NCBI RefSeq assembly: GCF_000719345.1
Contig: NZ_JOFX01000020.1
Location: forward strand, 155,882 to 219,881
Direction of reading: 5' to 3'
Length of the DNA: 64,000 nt
Source: Streptomyces sp. NRRL F-2664
Lineage (GTDB): Bacteria; Actinomycetota; Actinomycetes; Streptomycetales; Streptomycetaceae
In this document: one piece after another, positions 27,926-39,921 of the stretch
Layout: every line of letters begins with the position of its first letter
Position numbering within the stretch: the first letter of the stretch is position 1
Notes under the pieces: generated by a model
Seen by the model: the letters and a program-made list of their open reading frames with translations, nothing else
What the model was told of the DNA's origin: nothing
Databases searched by the model: none
Made by a program: the position numbers and the translations under genes

Positions 27926-28711
27926 ATGTGCGAGGCGGGCGCCCTGATCGACCCCGCCCGCAAGCTGCTCCTGGCCTTCGCCCAGGAAGGCCCGTCGGTC
28001 GCCCTGCGCACCCGCGCCGCCTGGCTGCGGCTGCTCGGCCTCGCCTGGCCCGGCTGGGAGGTCCGCTGGCTCTACGACGGGCAGAGCGGCCTGCGCGACC
28101 ATCTCGGGCTGGACCCGGCGGACGAGTGGGGCGGCGTGCGCCCCGGTCCGGCCCTGGAGGCCGACGACGAGGAGCTGGCCGACCCCGACCCCCTGGCCGC
28201 CGTCATCACGGTCGGATCCGGCCGCTGCCACGTCCTCGCCCACATAGCCGACCACCCCGTCGCCGAAGGCCCCGCGCTCCTCGACCGGCTCGCGGACGCG
28301 CCCGCCCACACCGGGTACGCGGGGCACGCCGAGGCCGGCATCCACATCGACCCCGCGGCCCGCAGGGTCGGGTGGTGGCTGAGCGGCACCGTGCCCCACG
28401 CCGGACACATGGCCGCGCGCCGGCCCGGCTGGACCGTGGAGTTCTGGGCCGACCGCTGGAGCGAGCACGAACGCGCCTGCGGCGGCCGCTTCGCCCCGCC
28501 CGCACCGGACCCCGCCGCCGCACAGGCCGACGTACGGGCGCAGGCGCTCCGGCGGTGGGCCGAGCCGCGGGACGATGTGCGGGCACGGCTCGTCGCGGCG
28601 CTCCCGCACGCCACGATCGGCCGGGGCTTCGCCCCTGCCGTCTCGGCGGAGCAGGCTGCCGGCGCCCGCACCGCCGTGGAACGGGCCTACGCGGCGGTCG
28701 CCGGCACCTGA
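27926..28711 (+). CDS. Hypothetical protein (probable C-terminal part of a frameshifted gene)
   Basis: A 261-residue frame from ATG 27926. It is acidic and Trp-rich (WLRLLGLAWPGWEVRWLYDGQ) with several GDVR/ADVR segments. No catalytic motif is recognised. The first ATG lacks a ribosome site, and the open frame extends upstream towards the MGNRATF fragment, so the annotated start is probably artificial. I recall proteins starting MGNRATF in other Streptomyces but cannot name a family. Function unknown. Confidence 0.6.
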   Translation: MCEAGALIDPARKLLLAFAQEGPSVALRTRAAWLRLLGLAWPGWEVRWLYDGQSGLRDHLGLDPADEWGGVRPGPALEADDEELADPDPLAAVITVGSGRCHVLAHIADHPVAEGPALLDRLADAPAHTGYAGHAEAGIHIDPAARRVGWWLSGTVPHAGHMAARRPGWTVEFWADRWSEHERACGGRFAPPAPDPAAAQADVRAQALRRWAEPRDDVRARLVAALPHATIGRGFAPAVSAEQAAGARTAVERAYAAVAGT

Positions 28712-29011
28712 CCCCGGTCTCCGGGCCCCCACACCCGCGGCACGGCCGGCGCCGCCGGCCTCCCGTCGGCCGCCACCGCGGACCGGGCGGCGGCGCTCGA
28801 ACGGTCCCGCCGGGCTGCGGTGACGGCCGGGGCGCCGGGTCCCGGCCCGGCGCCGAGCGGCGGACCGCTTCTCGGCGCGGCGCCCCGTACGGTGGTCCGG
28901 GAGGCGTACCCGCCGCCGGGGCGGGGGAGTCGATCGCGGTGCTGCCCGGGGCCGGCGCCGGCCCCGGGGCTTCTCCCACCCCGGCCTGCGGGACCTGCGA
29001 GCATGGGCGGT
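28712..29011. other. Extremely GC-rich intergenic stretch
   Basis: About 300 bp between the frameshifted gene and the SDR gene, composed of irregular GC-rich inverted blocks (for example GGGCCGGCGCCGGCCC near 28948-28963). One frame is open throughout and continues into the SDR gene, but its residue make-up is mostly Pro/Gly/Ala/Arg and not protein-like. No RNA or element was recognised. Confidence 0.4.
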
Positions 29012-29701
29012 ATGGCTACTCACCTGATCACCGGTGCCGGTTCCGGCATCGGCGCCGCCGTCGCGACCCGCCTGCACGCCCGGGGCGACGACCTCGTCCT
29101 CCTGGCCCGCGACGCCGCCCGCGGCAAGCAGCTCGTCGAGCGCTACCCCGGCGCCCGGGTCCTCGTGGGCGACCTCGCCGACCCCGACCGGCTCTCCTGG
29201 GCCTTCTCGAAGCAGGCGATCCCCGAGCGCATCGACTCGCTCCTGCACATCGCCGGGATCGTGGACCTCGGACCGGTGGGGGACCTGCGGCCCAAGACCT
29301 GGCACCAGCAGCTCAACGTGAACCTCGTCGCCCCCGCCGAGGTGACCCGACTGCTGCTGCCCACCCTGCGCGCCTCCAAGGCCACCGTCGTCTTCGTGAA
29401 CTCCGGCGCCGGCCTCAACGCCCACGCCGACTGGAGCGCGTACGCCGCCTCCAAGCACGGCCTCAAGGCACTCGCCGACTCCCTGCGCGCCGAGGAGCGG
29501 GGCAACGGCATCCGCGTCACCTCCGTCTACCCGGGCCGCACCGCCAGCCCCATGCAGGCCAAGGTGCACTCCCAGGAGGGCAAGGAGTACGACCCCGCCG
29601 CCTGGATCGACCCCGAATCCGTCGCGACCACCATCGTCATGGCCGTCGACCTGCCGCGCGACGCCGAGGTCAACGACCTGTCCGTGAGGCCGGGCCGATG
29701 A
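29012..29701 (+). CDS. Short-chain dehydrogenase/reductase (SDR)
   Basis: A 229-residue classical SDR. The NAD(P) motif is TGAGSGIG (residues 7-14), the structural NAG-like motif is HIAGIVDLG, and the active site reads VNSGAG with YAASKHG (Ser, Tyr and Lys present). The conserved VYPGRTASPM lies near the C-terminus. ATG 29012 begins at the first beta strand, and ATG 29003 three codons upstream is possible. The stop overlaps the next ATG (ATGA), tying it to the MetE-like gene. Substrate unknown. Confidence 0.9.
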   Translation: MATHLITGAGSGIGAAVATRLHARGDDLVLLARDAARGKQLVERYPGARVLVGDLADPDRLSWAFSKQAIPERIDSLLHIAGIVDLGPVGDLRPKTWHQQLNVNLVAPAEVTRLLLPTLRASKATVVFVNSGAGLNAHADWSAYAASKHGLKALADSLRAEERGNGIRVTSVYPGRTASPMQAKVHSQEGKEYDPAAWIDPESVATTIVMAVDLPRDAEVNDLSVRPGR

Positions 29702-30681
29702 GCGCCGGCGCGACCGGAGTCGGCTCGCTGCCCGGCGGCGACGCCCGTGAGGCCGCCAAGACGGCGACCGGCTCCTTCGAGGACTTCCCCTACCTGCCCG
29801 AGCTGCCCGCCCGCGGGCCCGGCGCGGACATGATCGGCCGCTCGACCGGGCTGCTCGTCGACATGTACGCGCACGTGGAGCCCAGCGGCTGGCGGATCAG
29901 CGACCGGCCCGGCCGCGACACCCGCCGGGCCCGGTCCTGGCTGGGAGAGGACCTGGACGCCCTGGAGGAGTTCACCCAGGGCTACACCGGCCGGCTCAAG
30001 GTCCAGGCCGTCGGACCGTGGACGCTGGCCGCCGCCCTCGAACTGCACGGCGGCGAGGCGATGCTGCAGGACGCCGGCGCCTGCCGGGACCTGGCCGGAT
30101 CCCTCGCCGAGGGCCTGCGCGAGCACCTGGCCGACGTGCGCAGGCGGATCCCCGGCGCCGAGATCGTGCTCCAGCTCGACGAGCCGTCCCTGACGGCCGT
30201 CCTGCGCGGCCGGATCCGCTCGGCGAGCGGCTACCGCACCTACCGCGCCGTGGACCGGCAGGTCGTCGAGGGTGCGCTGCGCGACCTGATCGCCGTCCAC
30301 GACGGTGAGGTCGTCGTCCACTCCTGCGCGCCCGAGGTCCCCTTCGGCCTGCTGCGGCGGGCCGGCGCCGCGGGCGTGTCGTTCGATTTCTCACTGCTCA
30401 CGGAGCGCGAGGACGACGCCGTCGGGGAAGCCGTCGAAGGCGGGACGAAGCTCTTCGCCGGAGTGGTGCCCGGCACCGACGGTCCGTTGTCGGACCCGGG
30501 CGGTAGCGTCATGGGTGTCAGGAAGCTCTGGCGCAGGCTGGGGCTGGCTCCGGGGACTCTGGCGGAGTCCGTCGTGGTCACCCCCGCGTGCGGTCTGGCG
30601 GGCGCCTCGCCCGCCTACGCCCGCGCGGTGCAGGCGCATTGCGTCAGAGCGGCGAGGTCGCTCGCCGACAACCCTGAGTGA
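29698..30681 (+). CDS. Methionine synthase-like protein (cobalamin-independent MetE C-terminal/UROD fold)
   Basis: A 327-residue protein resembling only the catalytic half of MetE. It begins TGVGSLPG, the short-form hallmark, and has LQLDEPSLTAVL, the zinc-ligand region VVVHSCAPEVPF (His and Cys) and a late VVTPACGLAG (Cys). A Glu in the MetE pattern is not obvious. Such short archaeal/actinobacterial MetE-like proteins may methylate homocysteine from a corrinoid or other donor rather than from folate. It is coupled to the upstream SDR and lies 30 bp before ligA on the same strand. Confidence 0.82.
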   Translation: MSAGATGVGSLPGGDAREAAKTATGSFEDFPYLPELPARGPGADMIGRSTGLLVDMYAHVEPSGWRISDRPGRDTRRARSWLGEDLDALEEFTQGYTGRLKVQAVGPWTLAAALELHGGEAMLQDAGACRDLAGSLAEGLREHLADVRRRIPGAEIVLQLDEPSLTAVLRGRIRSASGYRTYRAVDRQVVEGALRDLIAVHDGEVVVHSCAPEVPFGLLRRAGAAGVSFDFSLLTEREDDAVGEAVEGGTKLFAGVVPGTDGPLSDPGGSVMGVRKLWRRLGLAPGTLAESVVVTPACGLAGASPAYARAVQAHCVRAARSLADNPE

Positions 30682-32913
<2,232 letters not shown>

Positions 32914-33299
32914 GAGCGAGACGGCAATCCCCGAGGGGGAGTAGCGAAGGCGAACGGATGCGTGGCGTGCGGCCGGACGGGCGGGCGCACGCCAGGCGCG
33001 GCGGACGGTGGTAAACGGCCGGTACAAGCCTGGTCGTAGAGCGGTGACCTGTCGGATCATCGGAAGACTGACGGGGGGCCCCGGTCCAAACTCACCCGTT
33101 CGGCGGATACCGTACTGATGAGGATGGCTGGGTCGCATTCGGGCAACCACTGCCGACCGCTGCCCCTGGGAGCCTCCCGCGGCCTACTGTTGAGGGGTGC
33201 GCCTGTCGTGCACGGCTGCGGGACGCGATTCCGGCCGTGGTGGCACGGCATCGGGGCCATCGTGTGACATCGGCATCGCCGGCTGTGAGAGGTACGGGC
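32914..33299. other. Intergenic region ligA - GGDEF/EAL gene
   Basis: About 385 bp. A hairpin GGCGTGCG/CGCACGCC (32964-32993) is a candidate ligA terminator. Further right, possible -10-like TACCGT (33107-33112) and TACTGT (33185-33190) sites could start the cyclic-di-GMP gene. A GAGAGG ribosome site lies 8 nt before ATG 33300. No gene or operator was fixed. Confidence 0.4.
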
Positions 33300-35480
33300 A
33301 TGAAACCCACCGAAAGCGCCGACCCGTCACCTGAATTCGGCGGGGACATCCCGTCCATGCGGGCGGGCAGGCTCGGTGTCCTGGGTGTCAGGACGCCGGA
33401 GACCCGACCGGTCGACACCGGCGCGGGCGGGCAGGGGCGGCGCGGCGTGCTGCCCTTCGTCGTCGTGGGTCTCGCGGTCGCGGTGCTCACCACCGGCGTC
33501 GCGTCCGCCCTGAGCGCCCGTCACGCCCTGTTCCCCGGCGGGCCGGTCGGCTGGGCGCTGGCCCTCCTCACCGGCATCATCGTCGGCCACCTGGTCGCTC
33601 TCGGCCGCGACCGCTGGTGGGGCGGCACCGGATCGGGCGCCGCCCTCACCCTCGGCGTGCTCATCCTCTACGGGTGGGTGCCCGCCGGACTGGTCTCGCT
33701 GGCCGTGGTCTCCCTCGTCGGGGCCGCCCGCCGGCACCGCTGGCGGCAGGGACTCCTCCACGGCTCCGTCGACATCCTCGGCATCGGCGCCGCCGCCCTC
33801 GTCCTCGCCGCCTTCGGCGAGGCGCCCTCCGTCGAGAGCCCCTGGCCGCCCACCACCTGGGGGCTGGACGCCGTACCCGAGATCGCCCTCGTCGCCGTCA
33901 CCTACCTGCTGGCCACCCGGTTCCTGCTGTGGATCGCGCTGGCCCCGCGCGGCGGCGGACTGCCCACCGTCGCCCGGACCGCCCTGCTCCGACAGGCCTT
34001 AGTAGCGGTCGCGCTGCTCGGCATCGCACCCCTCATCTGCGTGGTCGCGGTCAGCCTGCCGGTGCTGCTGCCGCTGTTCGCCGTACCCCTGATCGCACTC
34101 GACTCCACGCTCTGGATCGCCCGGGCGCGCGCCGAGGAGCAGCTGCGGGACCCGCTGACCGGGCTGCCCAACCGGCAGTGGCTGCTGGAGCGGGCGTGGT
34201 CCGCCCTGGACGAGGCTGAACGTTTGGGCACCCGGGCCGCCCTCGTACTGATCGACCTGGACCGCTTCCGGGCGGTCAACGACACCCTGGGCCACCTCGC
34301 GGGAGACCGCCTGCTCCTCCAGATCGCCGACCGGCTGCGGCAGGCCCTGCCCGACGAGGCGGAGGCCGCCCGCCTCGGCGGCGACGAGTTCGCCGTCCTG
34401 CTTCCCGTCACCGACTCCACCACCAGCGCCCAGCGCGTCGCCCGCCACCTGGTCGCGGAGCTCAGCTCTCCCCTCGACCTGGACGGCCTCACCCTGGTCC
34501 TGGAGGCAAGCGCCGGGCTCGCCGTCTTCCCCGACCACGCGCTGGACGCGGAGGGACTGCTGCGGCGCGCGGACGTGGCGATGTACCAGGCCAAGCGGGA
34601 CCGCACGGGCGTGGAGGTGTACGAGTCCAAGCGCGACAGCAACACCCCCGACCGCCTGGGCCTCCTCGGCGACCTCCGCAGAGCGCTCGACGCCGGCGAG
34701 GTGGAACTGCACTACCAGCCGAAGGTCCGCTTCGACGGACAGGTCGCCGGCCTCGAAGCACTGGTCCGATGGGTCCACCCGGAACGCGGGCGGGTCCCCC
34801 CGGACGAGTTCATCGCGATCGCCGAGACCTCCGGGCTGATGCCGCACCTGACCGAGTACGTACTGGAGACCGCCCTGGCCCAGGTGGCCCGCTGGCGGGC
34901 CCAGGGCCTCAAGGTGCCCGTCGCCGTCAACGTCTCGCCCCGCGACGTCCACACCCCCGGCTTCGCCGGCGCCGTGGCCGCGCGGCTCGCCCGCCACGGG
35001 GTCCCGGCCAGCGGCCTGCAGCTGGAGATAACGGAACACGTCCTGCTGGAGGACCCCCAGCGCGCCGCGGACACCATGGCCGGCCTCACCGGGCACGGCG
35101 TGAAGATGTCCCTGGACGACTTCGGCACCGGGTACTCCTCCCTCGTCCACCTGCGCCGCCTCCCCGTCAGCGAGCTGAAGATCGACCGCTCGTTCGTGGG
35201 CCGGCTGGCCGTCGACACGCAGGACGCGGCGATCGTCCGCTGCACCGTGGACCTCGCGCACTCGCTCGGCCTGCTCGTCGTCGCCGAGGGCGTCGAGGAC
35301 GACGAGACCTGGGAGCGGCTGCGCGACCTGGGCTGCGACGCCGTCCAGGGCTGGCTGGTGGCCGCCGCGATGCCGCCCCAGGAGGCCACCGCCTGGCTGC
35401 TGGCCCGCGGCGAGCGCGGTTGGCGCCGCCCGGCGGACATCACGGCGGAACTGGCAGCGGCCGAGGCCGACGCGGTCTGA
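33300..35480 (+). CDS. rmdB: Membrane GGDEF-EAL cyclic-di-GMP phosphodiesterase, RmdB-like
   Basis: A 726-residue membrane protein. Several hydrophobic helices fill about residues 50-275. A GGDEF domain with intact GGDEF sits near residue 361 ([11 protein letters not shown]), and an EAL domain begins at about 465 with [38 protein letters not shown] and VVAEGVEDD intact. The GGDEF lacks an RxxD inhibitory site. It sits between ligA and gatC, the position held by S. coelicolor SCO5495 (RmdB), shown there to degrade c-di-GMP and affect development. Codon 234 is TTA (33999-34001), the rare bldA-read leucine codon, in the last membrane segment. Start at ATG 33300 with GAGAGG at 8 nt. Confidence 0.85.
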   Translation: MKPTESADPSPEFGGDIPSMRAGRLGVLGVRTPETRPVDTGAGGQGRRGVLPFVVVGLAVAVLTTGVASALSARHALFPGGPVGWALALLTGIIVGHLVALGRDRWWGGTGSGAALTLGVLILYGWVPAGLVSLAVVSLVGAARRHRWRQGLLHGSVDILGIGAAALVLAAFGEAPSVESPWPPTTWGLDAVPEIALVAVTYLLATRFLLWIALAPRGGGLPTVARTALLRQALVAVALLGIAPLICVVAVSLPVLLPLFAVPLIALDSTLWIARARAEEQLRDPLTGLPNRQWLLERAWSALDEAERLGTRAALVLIDLDRFRAVNDTLGHLAGDRLLLQIADRLRQALPDEAEAARLGGDEFAVLLPVTDSTTSAQRVARHLVAELSSPLDLDGLTLVLEASAGLAVFPDHALDAEGLLRRADVAMYQAKRDRTGVEVYESKRDSNTPDRLGLLGDLRRALDAGEVELHYQPKVRFDGQVAGLEALVRWVHPERGRVPPDEFIAIAETSGLMPHLTEYVLETALAQVARWRAQGLKVPVAVNVSPRDVHTPGFAGAVAARLARHGVPASGLQLEITEHVLLEDPQRAADTMAGLTGHGVKMSLDDFGTGYSSLVHLRRLPVSELKIDRSFVGRLAVDTQDAAIVRCTVDLAHSLGLLVVAEGVEDDETWERLRDLGCDAVQGWLVAAAMPPQEATAWLLARGERGWRRPADITAELAAAEADAV

Positions 35481-35695
35481 CCGCCGCCGCCCGCGACGCC
35501 CCGGTCGGTGCGCACCCCGGCGATCGAGGAGCGGGGCCGCCGAGCCGCGCAGCCACCCGCGCGGCGGCACCGCGCCCGGACCTGCACGGCGGGCCCGCGC
35601 CGCGGCCCGGGCCAAACCGTTTCGCAGCCCGGGCACCGGGCCCCATAGGATTGAGCCCGAACCTACACATCCACCCACCCCCAGAGGATCGCTGC
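35481..35695 (+). promoter_or_regulatory. Promoter region of gatC-gatA
   Basis: A 215-bp GC-rich gap with CCCATAGGATTGAGCC near its right end, where CATAGGAT could serve as a -10. A GAGGA ribosome site lies 8 nt before the gatC ATG. Confidence 0.4.
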
Positions 35696-35992
35696 ATGCC
35701 TGGCATTACGCGCGAGGAGGTCGTCCACCTCGCACGGCTGGCGCGCCTTGAGCTGTCCAGCAACGAGCTGGATCATTTCGCCGGACAGCTCGACGACATC
35801 ATCGGCGCGGTCGCCCGTGTCTCCGAGGTCGCCGACCAAGACGTCCCGCCGACCTCCCACCCGCTGCCGCTGACCAACGTCATGCGCGCGGACGAGGTCC
35901 GTCCGTCGCTCACCCCCGAGCAGGCGCTCTCCGGTGCTCCCGCCCAGGAGCAGCAGCGTTTCAAGGTGCCGCAGATCCTGGGGGAGGACTAA
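35696..35992 (+). CDS. gatC: Aspartyl/glutamyl-tRNA(Asn/Gln) amidotransferase subunit C
   Basis: A 98-residue GatC. Hallmarks are [13 protein letters not shown] (N-terminal helix) and [26 protein letters not shown] with [14 protein letters not shown]. It clamps GatA and GatB into the amidotransferase that converts mischarged Glu-tRNA(Gln) and Asp-tRNA(Asn) to the correct amides. The stop lies 5 nt before gatA. GAGGA at 8 nt supports ATG 35696. Confidence 0.95.
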   Translation: MPGITREEVVHLARLARLELSSNELDHFAGQLDDIIGAVARVSEVADQDVPPTSHPLPLTNVMRADEVRPSLTPEQALSGAPAQEQQRFKVPQILGED

Positions 35993-35997
35993 CAGCC

Positions 35998-37491
35998 ATG
36001 GTCGACATCATCAAGCTCACGGCCGCCGAGACCGCCGAGAAGATCGCCTCAGGCGAGCTGACGGCCGTCGAGGTGACCGAGGCCCACCTGGCCCGCATCG
36101 ACGCCACCGACGAGAAGGTCCACGCCTTCCTGTACGTGGACCGCGAGGGCGCCCTCGCCCAGGCCCGCGCCGTGGACGCCAAGCGGGAGGCCGGCGAGAA
36201 GCTCGGCCCGCTGGCCGGCGTGCCCCTCGCCCTCAAGGACATCTTCACCACCGTCGGGGTCCCGACCACCGTCGGCTCGAAGATCCTCGAAGGCTGGATC
36301 CCGCCCTACGACGCCACCCTGACGCGCAAGCTCAAGGAGGCCGACGTCGTCATCCTCGGCAAGACCAACATGGACGAGTTCGCCATGGGGTCCTCCACCG
36401 AGAACAGCGCCTACGGCCCCACCGGCAACCCCTGGGACCTCACCCGCATCCCCGGCGGCTCCGGCGGCGGCTCCGCCGCGGCCCTCGCCGCCTACCAGGC
36501 CCCGCTCGCCATCGGCACGGACACCGGCGGCTCCATCCGCCAGCCCGCCGCCGTCACCGGCACCGTCGGCGTCAAGCCCACGTACGGCGGCGTCTCCCGC
36601 TACGGCATGGTCGCCTTCTCCTCCTCCCTCGACCAGGGCGGCCCCTGCGCCCGTACGGTCCTGGACGCGGCCCTGCTGCACGAGGTGATCGCCGGACACG
36701 ACCCGCTCGACTCCACCTCCATCGACGCCCCGGTCCCGCCGGTCGTCGAGGCCGCCCGCAACGGCTCGGTCGCCGGCATGCGCGTCGGCGTGGTCAAGCA
36801 GTTCGCCGGCGAGGGCTACCAGGCCGGCGTCGTCCAGCGCTTCAACGAGTCGGTGGAGCTCCTCAAGGAGCTCGGCGCCGAGATCGTCGAGCTCGACTGC
36901 CCGTCCTTCGACCTCGCGATGGCCGCGTACTACCTGATCGCGCCGTCCGAGTGCTCCTCCAACCTGGCCCGCTTCGACGCCATGCGCTACGGCCTGCGCG
37001 TCGGCGACGACGGCACCAAGTCCGCCGAGGACGTCACCGCCCTGACCCGCGAAGCCGGCTTCGGCGACGAGGTCAAGCGCCGCATCATCCTCGGTACGTA
37101 CGCGCTCAGCTCCGGCTACTACGACGCGTACTACGGCTCCGCCCAGAAGGTCCGCACGCTCATCTCGAAGGACTTCGAGAAGTCCTTCGAACAGGTCGAC
37201 GTGATCGTCTCCCCGACGACCCCGACCACCGCCTTCCCCATCGGCGAGCGCACCGACGACCCGCTCGCCATGTACCTCGCGGACCTGTGCACCATCCCGA
37301 CCAACCTGGCCGGCAACTCCGCCATGTCGCTCCCGTGCGGCCTGGCTCCGGAGGACGGCCTTCCGGTCGGGCTGCAGATCATCGCCCCCGCCATGCAGGA
37401 CGACCGCCTCTACAAGGTCGGTGCGGCCGTCGAGGCCGCGTTCGTCGCACGCTGGGGTCACCCGCTGCTCGAGGAGGCACCGTCGCTGTGA
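35998..37491 (+). CDS. gatA: Aspartyl/glutamyl-tRNA amidotransferase subunit A
   Basis: A 497-residue amidase-signature enzyme that releases ammonia from glutamine. The Ser-cisSer-Lys triad is visible: Lys in [11 protein letters not shown] (about residue 81), the cis-Ser region [12 protein letters not shown] with the glycine-rich [13 protein letters not shown], and the catalytic serine in [13 protein letters not shown] (about residue 180). The C-terminal half has the amidase closing region [14 protein letters not shown]. It is preceded by gatC and overlaps a small gene by GTGA. Confidence 0.96.
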   Translation: MVDIIKLTAAETAEKIASGELTAVEVTEAHLARIDATDEKVHAFLYVDREGALAQARAVDAKREAGEKLGPLAGVPLALKDIFTTVGVPTTVGSKILEGWIPPYDATLTRKLKEADVVILGKTNMDEFAMGSSTENSAYGPTGNPWDLTRIPGGSGGGSAAALAAYQAPLAIGTDTGGSIRQPAAVTGTVGVKPTYGGVSRYGMVAFSSSLDQGGPCARTVLDAALLHEVIAGHDPLDSTSIDAPVPPVVEAARNGSVAGMRVGVVKQFAGEGYQAGVVQRFNESVELLKELGAEIVELDCPSFDLAMAAYYLIAPSECSSNLARFDAMRYGLRVGDDGTKSAEDVTALTREAGFGDEVKRRIILGTYALSSGYYDAYYGSAQKVRTLISKDFEKSFEQVDVIVSPTTPTTAFPIGERTDDPLAMYLADLCTIPTNLAGNSAMSLPCGLAPEDGLPVGLQIIAPAMQDDRLYKVGAAVEAAFVARWGHPLLEEAPSL

Positions 37492-37733
37492 GCACCAGTG
37501 CACTGTCCAAGGCCAAGGGCTTCAAGAAGTCCAAGACCGGCACCTACCTGTCGATCGGCACCACCGCCTTCGGCGCCATCAGCGTGATCAAGCAGGTCAA
37601 GAAGGCCCGCAGCGAGAACGACGTGCTGAAGCTGGTCGACGCCGCCGTGTCCGCCGCCGCCATCGTCACCGGCCTCGCGATCCTGTACCGCGAGCTGAAG
37701 CGTCTGGGCGACGACGACGTCCTGCTGGGCTGA
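37488..37733 (+). CDS. Small membrane-associated protein between gatA and gatB
   Basis: An 81-residue protein starting GTG 37488, overlapping the gatA stop by GTGA. A basic N-terminus ([11 protein letters not shown]) is followed by the hydrophobic segment [16 protein letters not shown], an amphipathic charged linker [14 protein letters not shown], and a second hydrophobic stretch [20 protein letters not shown]. It ends DDDVLLG, 16 bp before gatB. No known domain is recognised. From memory the same position in S. coelicolor (SCO5500) holds a small hypothetical gene. The conserved insertion within the gat operon suggests coupled expression, but its function is unknown. Confidence 0.85.
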   Translation: MSTSALSKAKGFKKSKTGTYLSIGTTAFGAISVIKQVKKARSENDVLKLVDAAVSAAAIVTGLAILYRELKRLGDDDVLLG

Positions 37734-37749
37734 GAGGGAAAGTTTCACC

Positions 37750-39264
37750 GTGACCACCTTCACCGAACTGCTGTCGTACAAGGACGCCCTGGCGTCGTAC
37801 GACCCCGTCATGGGCCTGGAGGTCCATGTCGAGCTCGGCACCAGGACCAAGATGTTCTGCGGCTGCTCGACCGAGCTCGGCGGCGAGCCCAACGCGCAGA
37901 CCTGCCCCACCTGTCTCGGCCTGCCCGGCTCCCTCCCGGTCGTCAACGCGATCGGCGTCGAGTCCGCCATCAAGATCGGTCTCGCGCTGAACTGCGAGAT
38001 CGCCGAGTGGTGCCGCTTCGCCCGGAAGAACTACTTCTATCCGGACATGCCGAAGAACTTCCAGACCTCCCAGTACGACGAGCCCATCGCCTTCAACGGC
38101 TACCTGGACGTCCAGCTGGAGGACGGCGAGATCTTCCGCGTGGAGATCGAGCGCGCCCACATGGAGGAGGACACCGGCAAGTCGCTGCACGTCGGCGGCG
38201 CCACCGGCCGCATCCACGGCGCCTCCCACTCCCTCCTGGACTACAACCGCGCCGGCATCCCGCTCATCGAGATCGTCACCAAGCCCATCGAGGGCGCGGG
38301 CGAGCGGGCCCCCGAGGTCGCCAAGGCGTACGTCGCCGAGCTGCGCGAGGTCATCAAGGCGCTCGGCGTCTCCGAAGCCCGTATGGACAAGGGCCAGATG
38401 CGCTGCGACGTGAACCTGTCGCTGCGGCCCAACGGGACGAAGGAATTCGGCACCCGTTCGGAGACCAAGAACGTCAACTCGCTGCGCTCCGTCGAGCGCG
38501 CCGCCCGTTTCGAGATCCAGCGCCACGCGGCGGTGCTCTCCTCCGGCGGCTCGATCGTGCAGGAGACCCGGCACTTCCACGAGGAGGACGGCTCCACCAC
38601 GGCCGGCCGCATCAAGGACAACGCCGAGGACTACCGCTACTTCCCGGAGCCCGACCTGGTCCCCGTGGCCCCGGCCCGTGAGTGGGTCGAGGAGCTGCGC
38701 GCCGGTCTGCCGGAGATGCCGCGCGTGCGCCGCAACCGCCTCCGCGAGGAGTGGGGCGTCAGCGAGCACGACATGCAGTCGATCCTCAATGCGGGCGCGG
38801 TGGACTCCATCGTCGCCACCATCGAGGCGGGTGCCGACTCGGCCGCCGCCCGCAAGTGGTGGATGGGCGAGCTGGCCCGCAACGCCAACGAGCAGGGCGT
38901 CGTCGTCGACGAGCTGCCGATCACCCCGGCGCAGGTGGCCCGGGTCGCGGCCCTGGTCGCGGCGGGTGACCTGAACGACAAGCTGGCCCGGCAGGTCATC
39001 GAGGGCGTTCTCGCCGGCGAGGGCACCCCGGACGAGGTCGTCGAGAAGCGCGGCCTGAAGGTCGTCTCGGACGAGGGCGCGCTCGGCGCGGCCGTCGACG
39101 AGGCCATCGCGGGCAATGCGGCCATCGCCGACAAGATCCGCGGCGGCAAGATCGCCGCTGTCGGCGCCCTGGTCGGTGCGGTCATGAAGACCACCCGCGG
39201 CCAGGCCGACGCGGCGCGCGTCAAGGAGCTCATCCTGGAGCGCCTGGGCGTCACCGAGGGCTGA
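37750..39264 (+). CDS. gatB: Aspartyl/glutamyl-tRNA amidotransferase subunit B
   Basis: A 504-residue GatB, the tRNA-binding and kinase subunit. Hallmarks are [18 protein letters not shown] with the Cys pairs of FCGCSTE and [10 protein letters not shown] (zinc site), [32 protein letters not shown], and the C-terminal YqeY-like helical tail ([20 protein letters not shown]). GTG 37750 has GGGAAAG upstream. It closes the gat cluster and is followed by a strong terminator. Confidence 0.96.
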   Translation: MTTFTELLSYKDALASYDPVMGLEVHVELGTRTKMFCGCSTELGGEPNAQTCPTCLGLPGSLPVVNAIGVESAIKIGLALNCEIAEWCRFARKNYFYPDMPKNFQTSQYDEPIAFNGYLDVQLEDGEIFRVEIERAHMEEDTGKSLHVGGATGRIHGASHSLLDYNRAGIPLIEIVTKPIEGAGERAPEVAKAYVAELREVIKALGVSEARMDKGQMRCDVNLSLRPNGTKEFGTRSETKNVNSLRSVERAARFEIQRHAAVLSSGGSIVQETRHFHEEDGSTTAGRIKDNAEDYRYFPEPDLVPVAPAREWVEELRAGLPEMPRVRRNRLREEWGVSEHDMQSILNAGAVDSIVATIEAGADSAAARKWWMGELARNANEQGVVVDELPITPAQVARVAALVAAGDLNDKLARQVIEGVLAGEGTPDEVVEKRGLKVVSDEGALGAAVDEAIAGNAAIADKIRGGKIAAVGALVGAVMKTTRGQADAARVKELILERLGVTEG

Positions 39265-39295
39265 GTCCTCCGGGCCTTTGCGGCCCGAACCTCCC

Positions 39296-39325
39296 GAGGC
39301 CCCGCACCTGTCGGTGCGGGGCCTC
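39296..39325. terminator. Terminator of the gat cluster
   Basis: GAGGCCCCGCACC pairs perfectly with GGTGCGGGGCCTC (13 bp, loop TGTC), 31 bp after the gatB stop. Confidence 0.88.
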
Positions 39326-39381
39326 GGTCGTCTCCCGCACACTGGACCGTCGAAGCCGACCGAGGACAGGGGGAGTCGAGG

Positions 39382-39921
39382 GTGGAGATCGGTGCGATGG
39401 TCATCGCCGCCGTGGGTGTCGTGGGCACCCTGGGCGGGGCGCTGCTCACCCAGCGGGGCGCGGAGCGGGCGAAGCGCCGGGAGATGGAACTCCTGCGCGG
39501 TCACGAGGAGATCCGTGACTACCTGGCGCTGCGACGGACCTGCTACGCAGACCTCAACCGGGACGCCCGGCAGTTCACCACCGCCCTCAACCGCCATCTG
39601 CACGTCATGCGGGAGCGCACGGTCGAGGACGCGGACCGGGAGGCGCTCGACGAGGCCAAGGACGCCCAGCGCGACCGCTACTCCGAGGCGCAGATGATCG
39701 CGCCGGACGCCGTGCTCGGGCCCGCGAGCGCCGTCAACCACGCCCTGAGCCGGGTCTACGGCCAGGTCAAGCGCCTGGAGCGGGGCGCCCCCGAGGAAGG
39801 GGAGACGATGGCCACCGTCTCCCGCGACCAGCAGGAGATCTGGGCCCTGCTGCGGGAGATGCGCGCGGCCATGCGGGCCGACCTCGGGGTGTCGGACGGG
39901 TCCGGGTCCGTCAGCGGGTGA
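39382..39921 (+). CDS. Hypothetical membrane-anchored protein
   Basis: A 179-residue protein with one N-terminal hydrophobic segment (GAMVIAAVGVVGTLGGALLT, residues 4-23). A long charged helical tail follows (ERAKRREMELLRGHEEIRD and many Arg/Glu heptads), suggesting a membrane-tethered coiled coil facing the cytosol. No known domain is recognised. GGGGGAG lies upstream of GTG 39382. Its 3' end overlaps the convergent kinase gene by 11 bp, so the two may affect each other's expression. Confidence 0.7.
   Translation: MEIGAMVIAAVGVVGTLGGALLTQRGAERAKRREMELLRGHEEIRDYLALRRTCYADLNRDARQFTTALNRHLHVMRERTVEDADREALDEAKDAQRDRYSEAQMIAPDAVLGPASAVNHALSRVYGQVKRLERGAPEEGETMATVSRDQQEIWALLREMRAAMRADLGVSDGSGSVSG

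Noticed and set aside
27880..27926. Programmed -1 ribosomal frameshift
   Set aside because: No X-XXY-YYZ slippery heptamer is present near the TGA, so a mutation or sequencing error is a simpler explanation.
28820..29011. N-terminal extension of the SDR
   Set aside because: The residues are low-complexity Pro/Gly/Ala/Arg, and the Rossmann strand starts at ATG 29012.
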